The translations under genes were made by a program, and so were the position numbers. Below, one piece after another: positions 46,485 to 55,163 of a stretch of 64,000 nucleotides of DNA (positions are counted from its first letter, which is position 1; each line of letters begins with the position of its first letter). Under the pieces are notes generated by a model, which was not told the DNA's origin, did no database searches, and worked only from the letters and a program-made list of their open reading frames with translations. Source of the DNA: Pseudomonas sp. Marseille-Q3773 (GTDB taxonomy: Bacteria; Pseudomonadota; Gammaproteobacteria; Pseudomonadales; Pseudomonadaceae); the NCBI RefSeq assembly GCF_916618955.1, contig NZ_OU745390.1:4712001-4776000 (forward strand), written 5' to 3'.

Positions 46485-49418
46485 ATGCGCCTGCCTTTGC
46501 CGTCCGATCTGCCCGCCACCCTGCAACCGCTGGTCGCTCGCAACCAGCAATTCCTTCGCGATGCCGTGGCCTTCCACCCGGAGCTCGACCTGCAGGCCTG
46601 GAGCCCGCTGCACTGGCAACAGTTCGACCAGGTAGCCGCAGCCAGCGACTTCGTGCTGGGCCTGGCCCGGCGCGAGCCGGCCATGGTGTTCGGCCTGCTG
46701 GCCAGTGGCGAGCTGGACCGGCCGTACGCCATGGGCGAGTTGCGTGCGCACATCGCCGCAGCCGCCCAGGCGGCGCAGAGCGAGGACGAGCTGGCGCGCA
46801 ACCTGCGTCGCGAGCGCAACCGCCAGCAGTTGCGCATCATCTGGCGCGACATCACCCGCCAGGCGGCGCTGGGTGAAACCTGCCGCGACCTGTCCGACCT
46901 GGCCGATGCCGCCATCGATGAGGCCTACCAATGGCTGTACCCGCGTCATTGCCAGCAGTTCGGCACACCCATCGGCAACCGCAGCGGCCAACCGCAACAG
47001 ATGGTGGTGCTGGGCATGGGCAAGCTGGGTGCGGTGGAGCTGAACCTGTCGTCGGACATCGACCTGATCTACGCCTTCCCCGAAGGCGGCGAAACCGAAG
47101 GGGTGAAACGCTCGCTGGATAACCAGGAGTTCTTCACCCGCCTGGGCCAGCGCCTGATCAAGGCCCTGGACCCGGTCACCGTGGACGGCTTCGTGTTCCG
47201 CGTCGACATGCGTCTGCGCCCGTACGGCTCGGCGGGCGCACTGGTGCTCAGCTTCAATGCGCTGGAGCAGTATTACCAGGACCAGGGCCGCGACTGGGAA
47301 CGCTACGCCATGATCAAGGCGCGTGTGGTGGCTGGTGACCAGGCCGCCGGCGCGCAGTTGCAGGAGATGCTGCGGCCTTTCGTGTATCGCCGCTACCTGG
47401 ACTTTTCCGCGATCGAAGCGCTGCGCACCATGAAGCAGCTGATCCAGCAGGAAGTGCGGCGCAAGGGCATGGCCGACAACATCAAGCTGGGCGCTGGCGG
47501 CATACGCGAGGTGGAGTTCATCGCCCAGGCGTTCCAGCTGATCCACGGTGGCCGCGACCTCAGCCTGCAGCAACGGCCATTGCTGAAAGTGCTGGCCACC
47601 CTCGAAGGCCAGGGCTACCTGCCACCGGCGGTGGTCACCGAGCTGCGCGAGGGCTATGAGTTCCTGCGCTATACCGAACACGCCATCCAGGCCATCGCCG
47701 ACCGCCAGACGCAAATGCTGCCGGACAGCGAGCTTGACCAGGCACGGGTAGCCTACATGCTCGGTTTTGCCGACTGGCAGAGCTTCCAGGACCAGCTGGT
47801 GTACTGGCGCGGCCGTATCGACTGGCACTTCCGCCAGGTGATTGCCGACCCGGATGACGAAGACGGCGAAGGCGAGCTGGTGGTAGGCGGCGAATGGTCG
47901 CCGCTATGGGAGCAGGCGCAGGATGAAGAGGCTGCGGGCCGCCAATTGGAAGAGGCCGGTTTCAAGCAGCCGGCCGACGCCTTGCGGCGCCTGGCTGCGC
48001 TGCGCTCGAGCCCGCAACTACGTTCTATGCAGCGCATTGGCCGTGAGCGCCTGGATGCCTTTATTCCCCGGTTGCTGGCCCAGACGGTCGAACATGCCGA
48101 CCCCGACCTGGTGCTGGAGCGCGTGCTGCCACTGGTTGAGGCCGTGGCGCGGCGTTCTGCCTACCTGGTACTGCTGACCGAAAACCCCGGCGCCCTGGGC
48201 CGCCTGTTGACCCTCTGCGCCGCCAGCCCGTGGATCGCCGAGCAGATTGCCCGTTACCCGCTGCTGCTCGACGAACTGCTCAACGAAGGCCGCCTGTACA
48301 GCCCGCCGCTGGCGCCGGAACTCGCCAGCGAGCTGCGTGAGCGCCTGACGCGTATCCCCGAGGACGACCTGGAGCAGCAAATGGAGGCGCTGCGCCATTT
48401 CAAGCTGGCCCACAGCCTGCGTGTTGCCGCCTCGGAAATCAGCGGCAACCTGCCATTGATGAAAGTCAGCGACTACCTGACCTGGTTGGCCGAAGCCATC
48501 CTCGACCAGGTGCTGGCCCTGGCCTGGCGCCAGACCGTGGCCCGTCACGGCCAGCCCAGGCGCAGCGACGGCAGCCTGTGCGACCCGGGCTTCATCATCA
48601 TTGGCTACGGCAAGGTCGGCGGCCTGGAACTCGGCCACGGCTCGGACCTGGACCTGGTGTTCATCCATGACGGCGACCCGCAGGCGGAAACCGACGGCGC
48701 CAAGCCGATCGACGGTGCACAGTTCTTCACCCGGCTGGGCCAGCGCATCATCCACCTGCTCGCCACCCAGACCAACTCCGGCCAGCTGTATGATGTCGAC
48801 ATGCGCCTGCGCCCGTCCGGTGCCGCCGGGCTGCTGGTCAGCTCGCTGGGCGCGTTCGAGCGTTATCAGCAGAACGAAGCCTGGACCTGGGAGCACCAGG
48901 CCCTGGTGCGGGCCCGTGTGCTGGTGGGCTGCAAGCAGGTGGGGGCAGCGTTCGAAGGCGTGCGCGCCAAGGTGCTGGGCCAGCCGCGCGACCTGCAGAA
49001 ACTGCGCAGCGAAGTGAGTGAAATGCGCGCCAAGATGCGCGACAACCTGGGTACCAAGGCCACTGCTGCCGGCACCGCGGCCAATGCGTTCGAGCCTGGT
49101 GTGCCGTTCGATATCAAGCAGGATGCCGGCGGTATCGTCGATATCGAATTTATGGTGCAATACGCCGCCTTGGCCTGGTCGCATGACCATCCGGCCTTGC
49201 TTCGATGGACCGATAACATCCGCATTCTGGAAGAGCTGGAGCAGGCAGGTTTGATGCCGGCCAGTGACGCGGTGCTGTTGCGTGAAGTGTACAAGGCGTT
49301 CCGCTCTGCCTCGCACCGCCAGGCCCTGCAGAAGCAGGCCGGGGTGATCGACGCCGCGCAGTTTGCCGATGAACGCCGTGAGGTGCGGCGGATCTGGGGT
49401 GAATTAGGTTTGACCTGA
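46485..49418 (+). CDS. glnE: Glutamine synthetase adenylyltransferase/deadenylase
   Basis: 977-residue bifunctional enzyme that adds AMP to, or removes it from, glutamine synthetase in response to PII state. Two nucleotidyltransferase domains are visible: the N-terminal one with GMGKLGAVELNLSSDIDLIY and the C-terminal one with GYGKVGGLELGHGSDLDLVF, each giving the G-S/x-D-x-D metal motif, joined by helical regulatory segments (GAGGIREVEFIAQAFQ; QDAGGIVDIEFMVQY). The upstream gap is shared with aceE. Nitrogen released by betaine breakdown gives loose context only. Confidence 0.97.
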   Translation: MRLPLPSDLPATLQPLVARNQQFLRDAVAFHPELDLQAWSPLHWQQFDQVAAASDFVLGLARREPAMVFGLLASGELDRPYAMGELRAHIAAAAQAAQSEDELARNLRRERNRQQLRIIWRDITRQAALGETCRDLSDLADAAIDEAYQWLYPRHCQQFGTPIGNRSGQPQQMVVLGMGKLGAVELNLSSDIDLIYAFPEGGETEGVKRSLDNQEFFTRLGQRLIKALDPVTVDGFVFRVDMRLRPYGSAGALVLSFNALEQYYQDQGRDWERYAMIKARVVAGDQAAGAQLQEMLRPFVYRRYLDFSAIEALRTMKQLIQQEVRRKGMADNIKLGAGGIREVEFIAQAFQLIHGGRDLSLQQRPLLKVLATLEGQGYLPPAVVTELREGYEFLRYTEHAIQAIADRQTQMLPDSELDQARVAYMLGFADWQSFQDQLVYWRGRIDWHFRQVIADPDDEDGEGELVVGGEWSPLWEQAQDEEAAGRQLEEAGFKQPADALRRLAALRSSPQLRSMQRIGRERLDAFIPRLLAQTVEHADPDLVLERVLPLVEAVARRSAYLVLLTENPGALGRLLTLCAASPWIAEQIARYPLLLDELLNEGRLYSPPLAPELASELRERLTRIPEDDLEQQMEALRHFKLAHSLRVAASEISGNLPLMKVSDYLTWLAEAILDQVLALAWRQTVARHGQPRRSDGSLCDPGFIIIGYGKVGGLELGHGSDLDLVFIHDGDPQAETDGAKPIDGAQFFTRLGQRIIHLLATQTNSGQLYDVDMRLRPSGAAGLLVSSLGAFERYQQNEAWTWEHQALVRARVLVGCKQVGAAFEGVRAKVLGQPRDLQKLRSEVSEMRAKMRDNLGTKATAAGTAANAFEPGVPFDIKQDAGGIVDIEFMVQYAALAWSHDHPALLRWTDNIRILEELEQAGLMPASDAVLLREVYKAFRSASHRQALQKQAGVIDAAQFADERREVRRIWGELGLT

Positions 49419-49427
49419 GCGTTTTTT

Positions 49428-49530
49428 GGCCCGCTTTGCGGCCCATCGCGACGCAAGGCCGCTCCCACAGGAGATCGCATTCCCTGTGCAGGTGCAGCCT
49501 TGCGTCGCGATGAGCTGCAAAGCAGCCCCA
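49428..49530. repeat. Intergenic palindrome, family B
   Basis: Inverted arms based on CATCGCGACGCAAGGCCGC and its complement, with GC sub-hairpins, directly after glnE. A T-run (49422-49427) precedes rather than follows it. Confidence 0.85.
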
Positions 49531-49644
49531 AAGGCTCATCCCCCATCACCGGTGGTACACTGTCGGCCACATAGCCTGAATATAAAGAGGGGAGGCCAGG
49601 CTGTACTGCAGCCTGTTGCCTCCCCGAGTGTTTCTGGACCAAGC

Positions 49645-50694
49645 ATGAGAATACTGATCATTGGCCCCAGCTGGGTCGGCGACATGGTGATGGCGCAGAC
49701 CCTGTTCCAGTGCCTGAAACAGCAGCACCCCGACTGCGTGATCGATGTGCTCGCCCCCGAGTGGAGCCGGCCGATCCTCGAACGCATGCCCGAGGTCCGT
49801 CAGGCCCTGAGCTTCCCGCTCGGCCACGGTGCGCTGGAGCTGGCGACGCGACGTCGCATCGGCAAGTCGCTGGCCGGCCAGTATGACCAGGCCATCCTGC
49901 TGCCCAACTCGTTGAAATCGGCGCTGGTGCCCTTCTTTGCCGGTATCCCGAAACGCACCGGCTGGCGCGGCGAAATGCGCTTCGGCCTGCTGAACGACGT
50001 GCGCAAGCTGGACAAGGCCCGCTACCCGCTGATGATCGAGCGCTTCATGGCCCTGGCCTACGCGCCTGGCGCCGAGTTGCCGCAGCCGTATCCGCGCCCC
50101 AGCCTGCAGATCGAAGCGCAGAGCCGCGACGCCGCCCTGGCCAAGTTCCGCCTGGAGCTGGACCGCCCGGTGCTGGCGCTGTGCCCCGGTGCCGAGTTCG
50201 GCGAGGCCAAGCGCTGGCCGGTCGAGCACTATGCCAGCGTGGCCGATGCAATGATCCGTCAAGGCTGGCAGGTATGGCTGTTCGGCTCGAAGAACGATCA
50301 CCCGGTCGGTGAGCAGATCCGCGACCGGCTGATCCCGGGGCTGCGGGAAGAGTCGGCCAACCTGGCCGGGGAAACTTCGCTGGCCGAGGCCATCGACCTG
50401 ATGGCCTGCGCCGACGCCGTGGTATCCAACGACTCTGGCCTGATGCACGTGGCCGCAGCGCTGAACCGCCCGCTGGTGGCAGTGTACGGCTCGACATCGC
50501 CGGGCTTCACCCCGCCACTGGCCGAGCACGTGGAGGTGGTGCGCACCGGCATCGAGTGCAGCCCGTGCTTCGACCGTACCTGCCGCTTCGGCCATTACAA
50601 CTGCCTGCGCCTGCTGGAGCCGGGCAACGTCATTAGCGCCCTGCACCGCCTGAGCGGGCCGGAGCTGATCGATACCGTGGCCGAGGTCGACTAA
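49645..50694 (+). CDS. waaF: ADP-heptose:LPS heptosyltransferase II
   Basis: 349-residue GT9 glycosyltransferase that adds the second heptose to the LPS inner core at the cytoplasmic face. Family segments: MRILIIGPSWVGDMVMAQTLFQ, LLPNSLKSALVPFFAGIPKRTGWRGE, LCPGAEFGEAKRWP, and SNDSGLMHVAAALNRPLVAVYGSTSP, with a CSPCFDRTCRFGHYNCL Cys cluster near the end. GGA lies about eight bases before the ATG at 49645; the frame upstream is REP-derived. First gene of the LPS-core operon. Confidence 0.96.
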   Translation: MRILIIGPSWVGDMVMAQTLFQCLKQQHPDCVIDVLAPEWSRPILERMPEVRQALSFPLGHGALELATRRRIGKSLAGQYDQAILLPNSLKSALVPFFAGIPKRTGWRGEMRFGLLNDVRKLDKARYPLMIERFMALAYAPGAELPQPYPRPSLQIEAQSRDAALAKFRLELDRPVLALCPGAEFGEAKRWPVEHYASVADAMIRQGWQVWLFGSKNDHPVGEQIRDRLIPGLREESANLAGETSLAEAIDLMACADAVVSNDSGLMHVAAALNRPLVAVYGSTSPGFTPPLAEHVEVVRTGIECSPCFDRTCRFGHYNCLRLLEPGNVISALHRLSGPELIDTVAEVD

Positions 50695-51753
50695 GTGCGG
50701 GTACTGATCATCAAGACCTCGTCGCTGGGTGATGTGATCCACACCCTGCCGGCGCTTACCGACGCCGCCCACGCCATTCCCGGTATTCGCTTCGACTGGG
50801 TGGTGGAAGAAGGCTTCGCCGAAATTCCCAGCTGGCACCCGGCGGTCGACCGGGTCATCCCGGTGGCCATCCGCCGCTGGCGCAAGAACCTGTGGCAGAC
50901 CTTCAAGAGTGGCGAGTGGAAAGCGTTCAAGCAACGAATGCGCGAGCGCCAGTACGACCTGGTGATCGACGCCCAGGGCCTGGTCAAGTCGGCCTGGCTG
51001 ACCCGCTACGTGAAGGCGCCGGTGGCTGGTCTGGACCGTTACTCGGCCCGCGAAGGCTGGGCCAGCCGCTTCTATGATCGACGCCTGTCGGTTGCCGTCG
51101 GCCAGCATGCGGTGGAGCGGGTACGCCAGCTGTTCGCCATGGCCCTGGCTTATGACCTGCCGGAGGGCATCGGCAACTACGGCCTCGACCTCGACCGCCT
51201 GCAGCTTCCGCCGGCGGCTCCGTACGTGGTGTTCCTGCATGGCACCACCTGGGCGACCAAGCACTGGCCCGAAGCCTACTGGCGCGAACTGGCCGAACGC
51301 ATGGGCCGGCGCAAGCTGGAAGTGCGCCTGCCGTGGGGCAACCCGGCCGAGAAGGCGCGGGCCGAGCGCATTGCCCAGGGCTTGAACAATTGCCAGGTGC
51401 TCCCCAAATTGAACTTGGCCGGTGTCGCCCGCGTACTGGCGGCGGCAAAGGCCTGCGTGGCCGTCGATACTGGCCTTGGCCACCTGGCGGCGGCACTCGA
51501 TGTGCCCACCATTTCGCTGTTCGGCCCGACCAACCCGGGGCTGACCGGCGCCTACGGACGGACCCAGATTCACCAGGCCAGTGACTGGCCATGCGCTCCC
51601 TGCCTGCAGAAGAAGTGCACTTACAAACCGAGCGCCGACGACCTGCGCCGGTACGATCTGAAACGCGAGTGGCCGCTGTGCTTCACTCGCCTGAATCCCG
51701 AGCATGTGGCGAGCCGCCTGAGCGCGCTGCTGCTGGCTGAGGATGTCCGTTGA
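50695..51753 (+). CDS. waaC: LPS heptosyltransferase I
   Basis: 352-residue GT9 enzyme that adds the first heptose to Kdo. Begins at a GTG immediately after the waaF stop (TAAGTG), a tightly coupled arrangement. Segments: VLIIKTSSLGDVIHTLPALTDA, IDAQGLVKSAWLTRYVKAPVAGLDR, VFLHGTTWATKHWPEAYW, and AVDTGLGHLAAALDVPTISLFGPTNPGLTGAYG. A Cys-rich PCAPCLQKKCTYK follows. Its stop overlaps waaG by one base. Confidence 0.96.
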   Translation: MRVLIIKTSSLGDVIHTLPALTDAAHAIPGIRFDWVVEEGFAEIPSWHPAVDRVIPVAIRRWRKNLWQTFKSGEWKAFKQRMRERQYDLVIDAQGLVKSAWLTRYVKAPVAGLDRYSAREGWASRFYDRRLSVAVGQHAVERVRQLFAMALAYDLPEGIGNYGLDLDRLQLPPAAPYVVFLHGTTWATKHWPEAYWRELAERMGRRKLEVRLPWGNPAEKARAERIAQGLNNCQVLPKLNLAGVARVLAAAKACVAVDTGLGHLAAALDVPTISLFGPTNPGLTGAYGRTQIHQASDWPCAPCLQKKCTYKPSADDLRRYDLKREWPLCFTRLNPEHVASRLSALLLAEDVR

Positions 51754-52877
51754 TGCAACTGGCTTTCGTGCTGTACAAATATTTCCCCTTCGGCGGGCTG
51801 CAGCGCGATTTCATGCGCATTGCCCTGGAGTGCCAGAAGCGGGGCCACCAGATCCGTGTGTACACGCTGGTCTGGGAGGGTGACATTCCGCCGGGCTTCG
51901 AAGTGCTGGTGGCGCCGGTAAAGGCGATTTTCAACCACCGCCGCAACGAGAAGCTCAGCGCGTGGATGGCTGCCGACCTGGCCAAGCGCCCGGTCGATCG
52001 CCTGATCGGCTTCAACAAGATGCCGGGGCTGGACGTGTACTACGCCGCCGACGGCTGCTTCGAGGACAAGGCGCAGACCCTGCGTGGTGGCCTGTACCGC
52101 CGCTGGGGCCGCTACCGGCACTTTGCCGAGTACGAACGTGCGGTGTTCGCCAAGGACGCCCATACCGAAGTGCTGATGATTTCCGAAGTGCAGCAGCCGC
52201 TGTTCATCAAGCACTACGGCACTCCGGTGGAGCGCTTCCACCTGCTGCCGCCAGGCATTTCCCAGGACCGCCGCGCACCTGCCAACGCTGCCGAGATCCG
52301 CGCCGAGTTCCGCAAGGAATTCAACCTCGGCGATGACGACCTGTTGCTGGTGCAGATCGGCTCCGGCTTCAAGACCAAGGGTGTCGACCGCAGCCTCAAG
52401 GCCCTGGCCGCACTGCCATCGGCCCTGCGCAAGCGGACCAGGCTGATGGTGATCGGCCAGGACGACCCCAAGGTGTTCCAGCTGCAAAGCGCCACCCTGG
52501 GCCTGGGCGAGCAGGTGCAGTTCCTCAAGGGCCGCAGCGACATTCCGCGCTTCCTGCTGGGCGCCGACCTGCTGATCCACCCGGCTTACAACGAAAACAC
52601 CGGCACGGTACTGCTCGAAGCGCTGGTGGCCGGCCTGCCGGTGCTGGTATCCAAGGTGTGCGGCTATGCCCACTACATTGCCGAGGCAGACTGTGGCCTG
52701 GTGCTGGACGAGCCGTTCGACCAAGAGCAGCTCAATACCTGCCTGCAGCGCATGCTCGAAGACCAGCAGGCCCGCGCCAGCTGGTCGCGCAACGGCCTGG
52801 CGTTCGCTGAAACCGCCGATCTGTACAGCATGCCGCAGCACGCAGCCGATGTGATCCTGGGGCAGGAGTCCGCATGA
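51753..52877 (+). CDS. waaG: LPS core glucosyltransferase I (GT4)
   Basis: 374-residue GT-B glycosyltransferase that adds the first hexose to heptose II. Characteristic start MQLAFVLYKYFPFGGLQRDFMRIA; the C-terminal nucleotide-sugar domain has VQIGSGFKTKGVDRSLKALAAL, HPAYNENTGTVLLEALVAGLPVLVS (E-x7-E motif). GAGGATG 11 bases upstream and a TGATG overlap with waaC support the ATG at 51753. Overlaps waaP by four bases. Confidence 0.96.
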   Translation: MQLAFVLYKYFPFGGLQRDFMRIALECQKRGHQIRVYTLVWEGDIPPGFEVLVAPVKAIFNHRRNEKLSAWMAADLAKRPVDRLIGFNKMPGLDVYYAADGCFEDKAQTLRGGLYRRWGRYRHFAEYERAVFAKDAHTEVLMISEVQQPLFIKHYGTPVERFHLLPPGISQDRRAPANAAEIRAEFRKEFNLGDDDLLLVQIGSGFKTKGVDRSLKALAALPSALRKRTRLMVIGQDDPKVFQLQSATLGLGEQVQFLKGRSDIPRFLLGADLLIHPAYNENTGTVLLEALVAGLPVLVSKVCGYAHYIAEADCGLVLDEPFDQEQLNTCLQRMLEDQQARASWSRNGLAFAETADLYSMPQHAADVILGQESA

Positions 52878-53680
52878 AGCTGATACTGGCCGAACCGTTC
52901 AAGCGCCTGTGGGCCGGGCGGGATGCCTTCGATGCCGTGGAGGCGCTGCAAGGCGAGGTCTACCGCGAGCTGGAAGGGCGCCGTACGCTGCGCACCGAGG
53001 TCGCCGGGGAGGGGTTCTTCGTCAAGATTCACCGCGGCATTGGCTGGGGCGAGATCTTCAAGAACCTGTTTACCGCCAAGCTGCCGGTGCTCGGTGCCGG
53101 CCAGGAATGGCAGGCCATCCAGCGCTTGCACGAGGTTGGCGTGCCGACCATGACGGCAGTTGCCTATGGCGAACGTGGCAGCAACCCGGCTGCGCAACAT
53201 TCGTTCATCATCACCGAAGAACTGGCGCCGACCATCAGCCTGGAGGACTTCAGCATCGACTGGGTCCGGCAACCACCCGAGCCACGCCTGAAACGCGCAC
53301 TCATCGCCGAGGTGGCCAGGATGACCGGCGGCATGCACCGCGCCGGGGTCAACCACCGCGACTGCTACATCTGCCACTTCCTGCTGCATACCGACCGCCC
53401 GGTGACGGCGGATGACTTCAAATTGTCGGTTATCGACCTGCACCGCGCGCAGACCCGGGCGAAAATCAGCCGCCGCTGGCGCGACAAGGACCTGGCCGCG
53501 TTGTACTTCTCGGCGCTGGACATCGGCCTCACCCAGCGCGACAAGCTGCGCTTCCTGCGGGGTTATTTCCAGCGCCCGCTGCGGCAGGTCCTCAAGGAGG
53601 AGGCCGCGCTGCTCGCCTGGCTGGAGCGCAAGGCGCAGAAACTCTACGACCGCAAGCAACGCTATGGGGATGCACTCTGA
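52874..53680 (+). CDS. waaP: LPS core heptose I kinase
   Basis: 268-residue kinase that phosphorylates heptose I of the inner core, essential for outer-membrane integrity in Pseudomonas. Lys51 (FFVKIHRG) is the ATP lysine and Asp163 in NHRDCYICHFLL the catalytic base; DLHRAQTR carries the metal Asp. The length equals that of P. aeruginosa WaaP. ATGA overlap with waaG; one-base overlap (TGATG) with the next kinase gene. Confidence 0.95.
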   Translation: MKLILAEPFKRLWAGRDAFDAVEALQGEVYRELEGRRTLRTEVAGEGFFVKIHRGIGWGEIFKNLFTAKLPVLGAGQEWQAIQRLHEVGVPTMTAVAYGERGSNPAAQHSFIITEELAPTISLEDFSIDWVRQPPEPRLKRALIAEVARMTGGMHRAGVNHRDCYICHFLLHTDRPVTADDFKLSVIDLHRAQTRAKISRRWRDKDLAALYFSALDIGLTQRDKLRFLRGYFQRPLRQVLKEEAALLAWLERKAQKLYDRKQRYGDAL

Positions 53681-54414
53681 TGTCGGGTTGGACACTGGCG
53701 CCGGGCTATGAACACCTGGCGGCGGACTTCGGCAGCCTCGAGGCGGTATTCGCCCTGCAAGGCGAACGCCTGACCCGCGACCCGCTCAGCGAAGTGGTGC
53801 GCATCACGCGTGACGGGGTCAATTATTACGTCAAGCGCTACACCGGGGCCGGCAAGCACATGCGCCGCTACCTGGGCCGGCCGCGGATCAAGGCGGAATG
53901 GCAGAACCTGAAGCAGTTCGCCAAATGGGGCATCCCCACTGCCGAAGTGGTGGCCTGGGGCCTGGAGCGCAATGGCCTGGCCTTCGCGCGGGGGGCGATG
54001 ATTACTCGAGAACTGCCACGTACCGAAGACCTGTCGGCGCTGGCCGAGCGCAACGATGCGCGCTTGGCCGACCGCGCCTGGGTGGGGCATGTCAGCAGCC
54101 AGCTGGCGCGGCATACCCGGGTCATGCACAAGCACCACTTCGCCCATAACGACCTGAAATGGCGCAACCTGCTGGTCGATGACCAGGGCACGCTATTCTT
54201 CATCGACTGCCCCACCGGCGACTTCTGGCGCGGCTTCATGTGGCGGCACCGGATGATCAAGGACCTGGCGTGCCTGGACAAAGTGGCCAAGTACCACCTG
54301 TCGGCGACCCAACGCCTGCGCTTCTACCTGCAATACCGTGGCCGCGACCGGCTGAATGTGCGCGACAAGAAGCGCATTCGCCAGGTGGTGGGCTTTTTCG
54401 AGGGAAGGGAATGA
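53680..54414 (+). CDS. LPS core kinase-family protein (InaA/WaaP family)
   Basis: 244-residue kinase-fold protein. Lys52 (YYVKRY), catalytic Asp158 in HNDLKWRNLLVDD and the metal-binding Asp in FFIDCP are all present, so it should be active. It corresponds to the first of three kinase genes after waaP in P. aeruginosa (PA5008 position), implicated in further phosphorylation of core heptose. The substrate is inferred from operon context only. Confidence 0.88.
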   Translation: MSGWTLAPGYEHLAADFGSLEAVFALQGERLTRDPLSEVVRITRDGVNYYVKRYTGAGKHMRRYLGRPRIKAEWQNLKQFAKWGIPTAEVVAWGLERNGLAFARGAMITRELPRTEDLSALAERNDARLADRAWVGHVSSQLARHTRVMHKHHFAHNDLKWRNLLVDDQGTLFFIDCPTGDFWRGFMWRHRMIKDLACLDKVAKYHLSATQRLRFYLQYRGRDRLNVRDKKRIRQVVGFFEGRE

Positions 54415-55163
54415 CCGATTACCTGGCCAGCGCAGACCACGCGCTGCTCAAACGCCACGGCCTGGACGACTTCGAGGCATTGTGGGCGCTACAACTGGAT
54501 GCCGTGGATGAGCCGAACACCGGTCGTGGCGGCTGGAGCAGCGTGTTCCGCCTGGAACTCGAAGGCAAGGGTTATTACCTCAAGCGCCAGTGCGACTACC
54601 TGACCCGGACCTTGCACCGGCCATTCGGCGAGCCAACCTTCGCCCGTGAATTCCGCAATATCAGCCGCTACCAGAAGCTGCACATTCCTGCCCTGCAGGC
54701 GGTGTTCTATGGCGAGCGCAAGCAAGGCGGCCAGCACCGGGCCATCCTGATGACGCGCGCCCTGGACGAATGGGCCGACCTCGACAGCCTGCTGGCGCGC
54801 TGGGCCCAACTGGGCGATGCCGAGCGCAATGGTATCCTGCAGGCCTGCGGCCAGCTGGCGCGCACCCTGCACAGCGCCGGGCAGGTGCATGGCTGCTTCT
54901 ACCCCAAACACATCTTCCTGCGCCAGCGCCGCGATGGCTGGGACGCGCAACTGATCGACCTGGAAAAGACCCGACCCCTGCTGTTCGGCATGCGTGACCG
55001 CCTCAAGGACCTGGAGCCACTGTTGCGCCGCGCCCAGGCCTGGAGCAAGGACGAGGTACGTAATCTCCTGGCCACCTACCTGGCGCAGCCAGCCGATGGC
55101 TCGCTGGTCGATACCTGGCTGCAACGCCTGACGCAACGCCGTCGTGAAAAAGAGGCCCGCTGA
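54411..55163 (+). CDS. LPS core kinase-family protein with altered catalytic loop
   Basis: 250-residue InaA-family protein. Lys58 (YYLKRQ) and the metal-site Asp (QLIDLEKTRP) are kept, but the catalytic H-x-D loop reads VHGCFYPKHIFL: His160 is present and the catalytic Asp is replaced by Cys162. It may be a pseudokinase or use another base. ATGA overlap with the preceding gene and TGATG overlap with the next keep it in the LPS operon. Confidence 0.85.
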   Translation: MTDYLASADHALLKRHGLDDFEALWALQLDAVDEPNTGRGGWSSVFRLELEGKGYYLKRQCDYLTRTLHRPFGEPTFAREFRNISRYQKLHIPALQAVFYGERKQGGQHRAILMTRALDEWADLDSLLARWAQLGDAERNGILQACGQLARTLHSAGQVHGCFYPKHIFLRQRRDGWDAQLIDLEKTRPLLFGMRDRLKDLEPLLRRAQAWSKDEVRNLLATYLAQPADGSLVDTWLQRLTQRRREKEAR

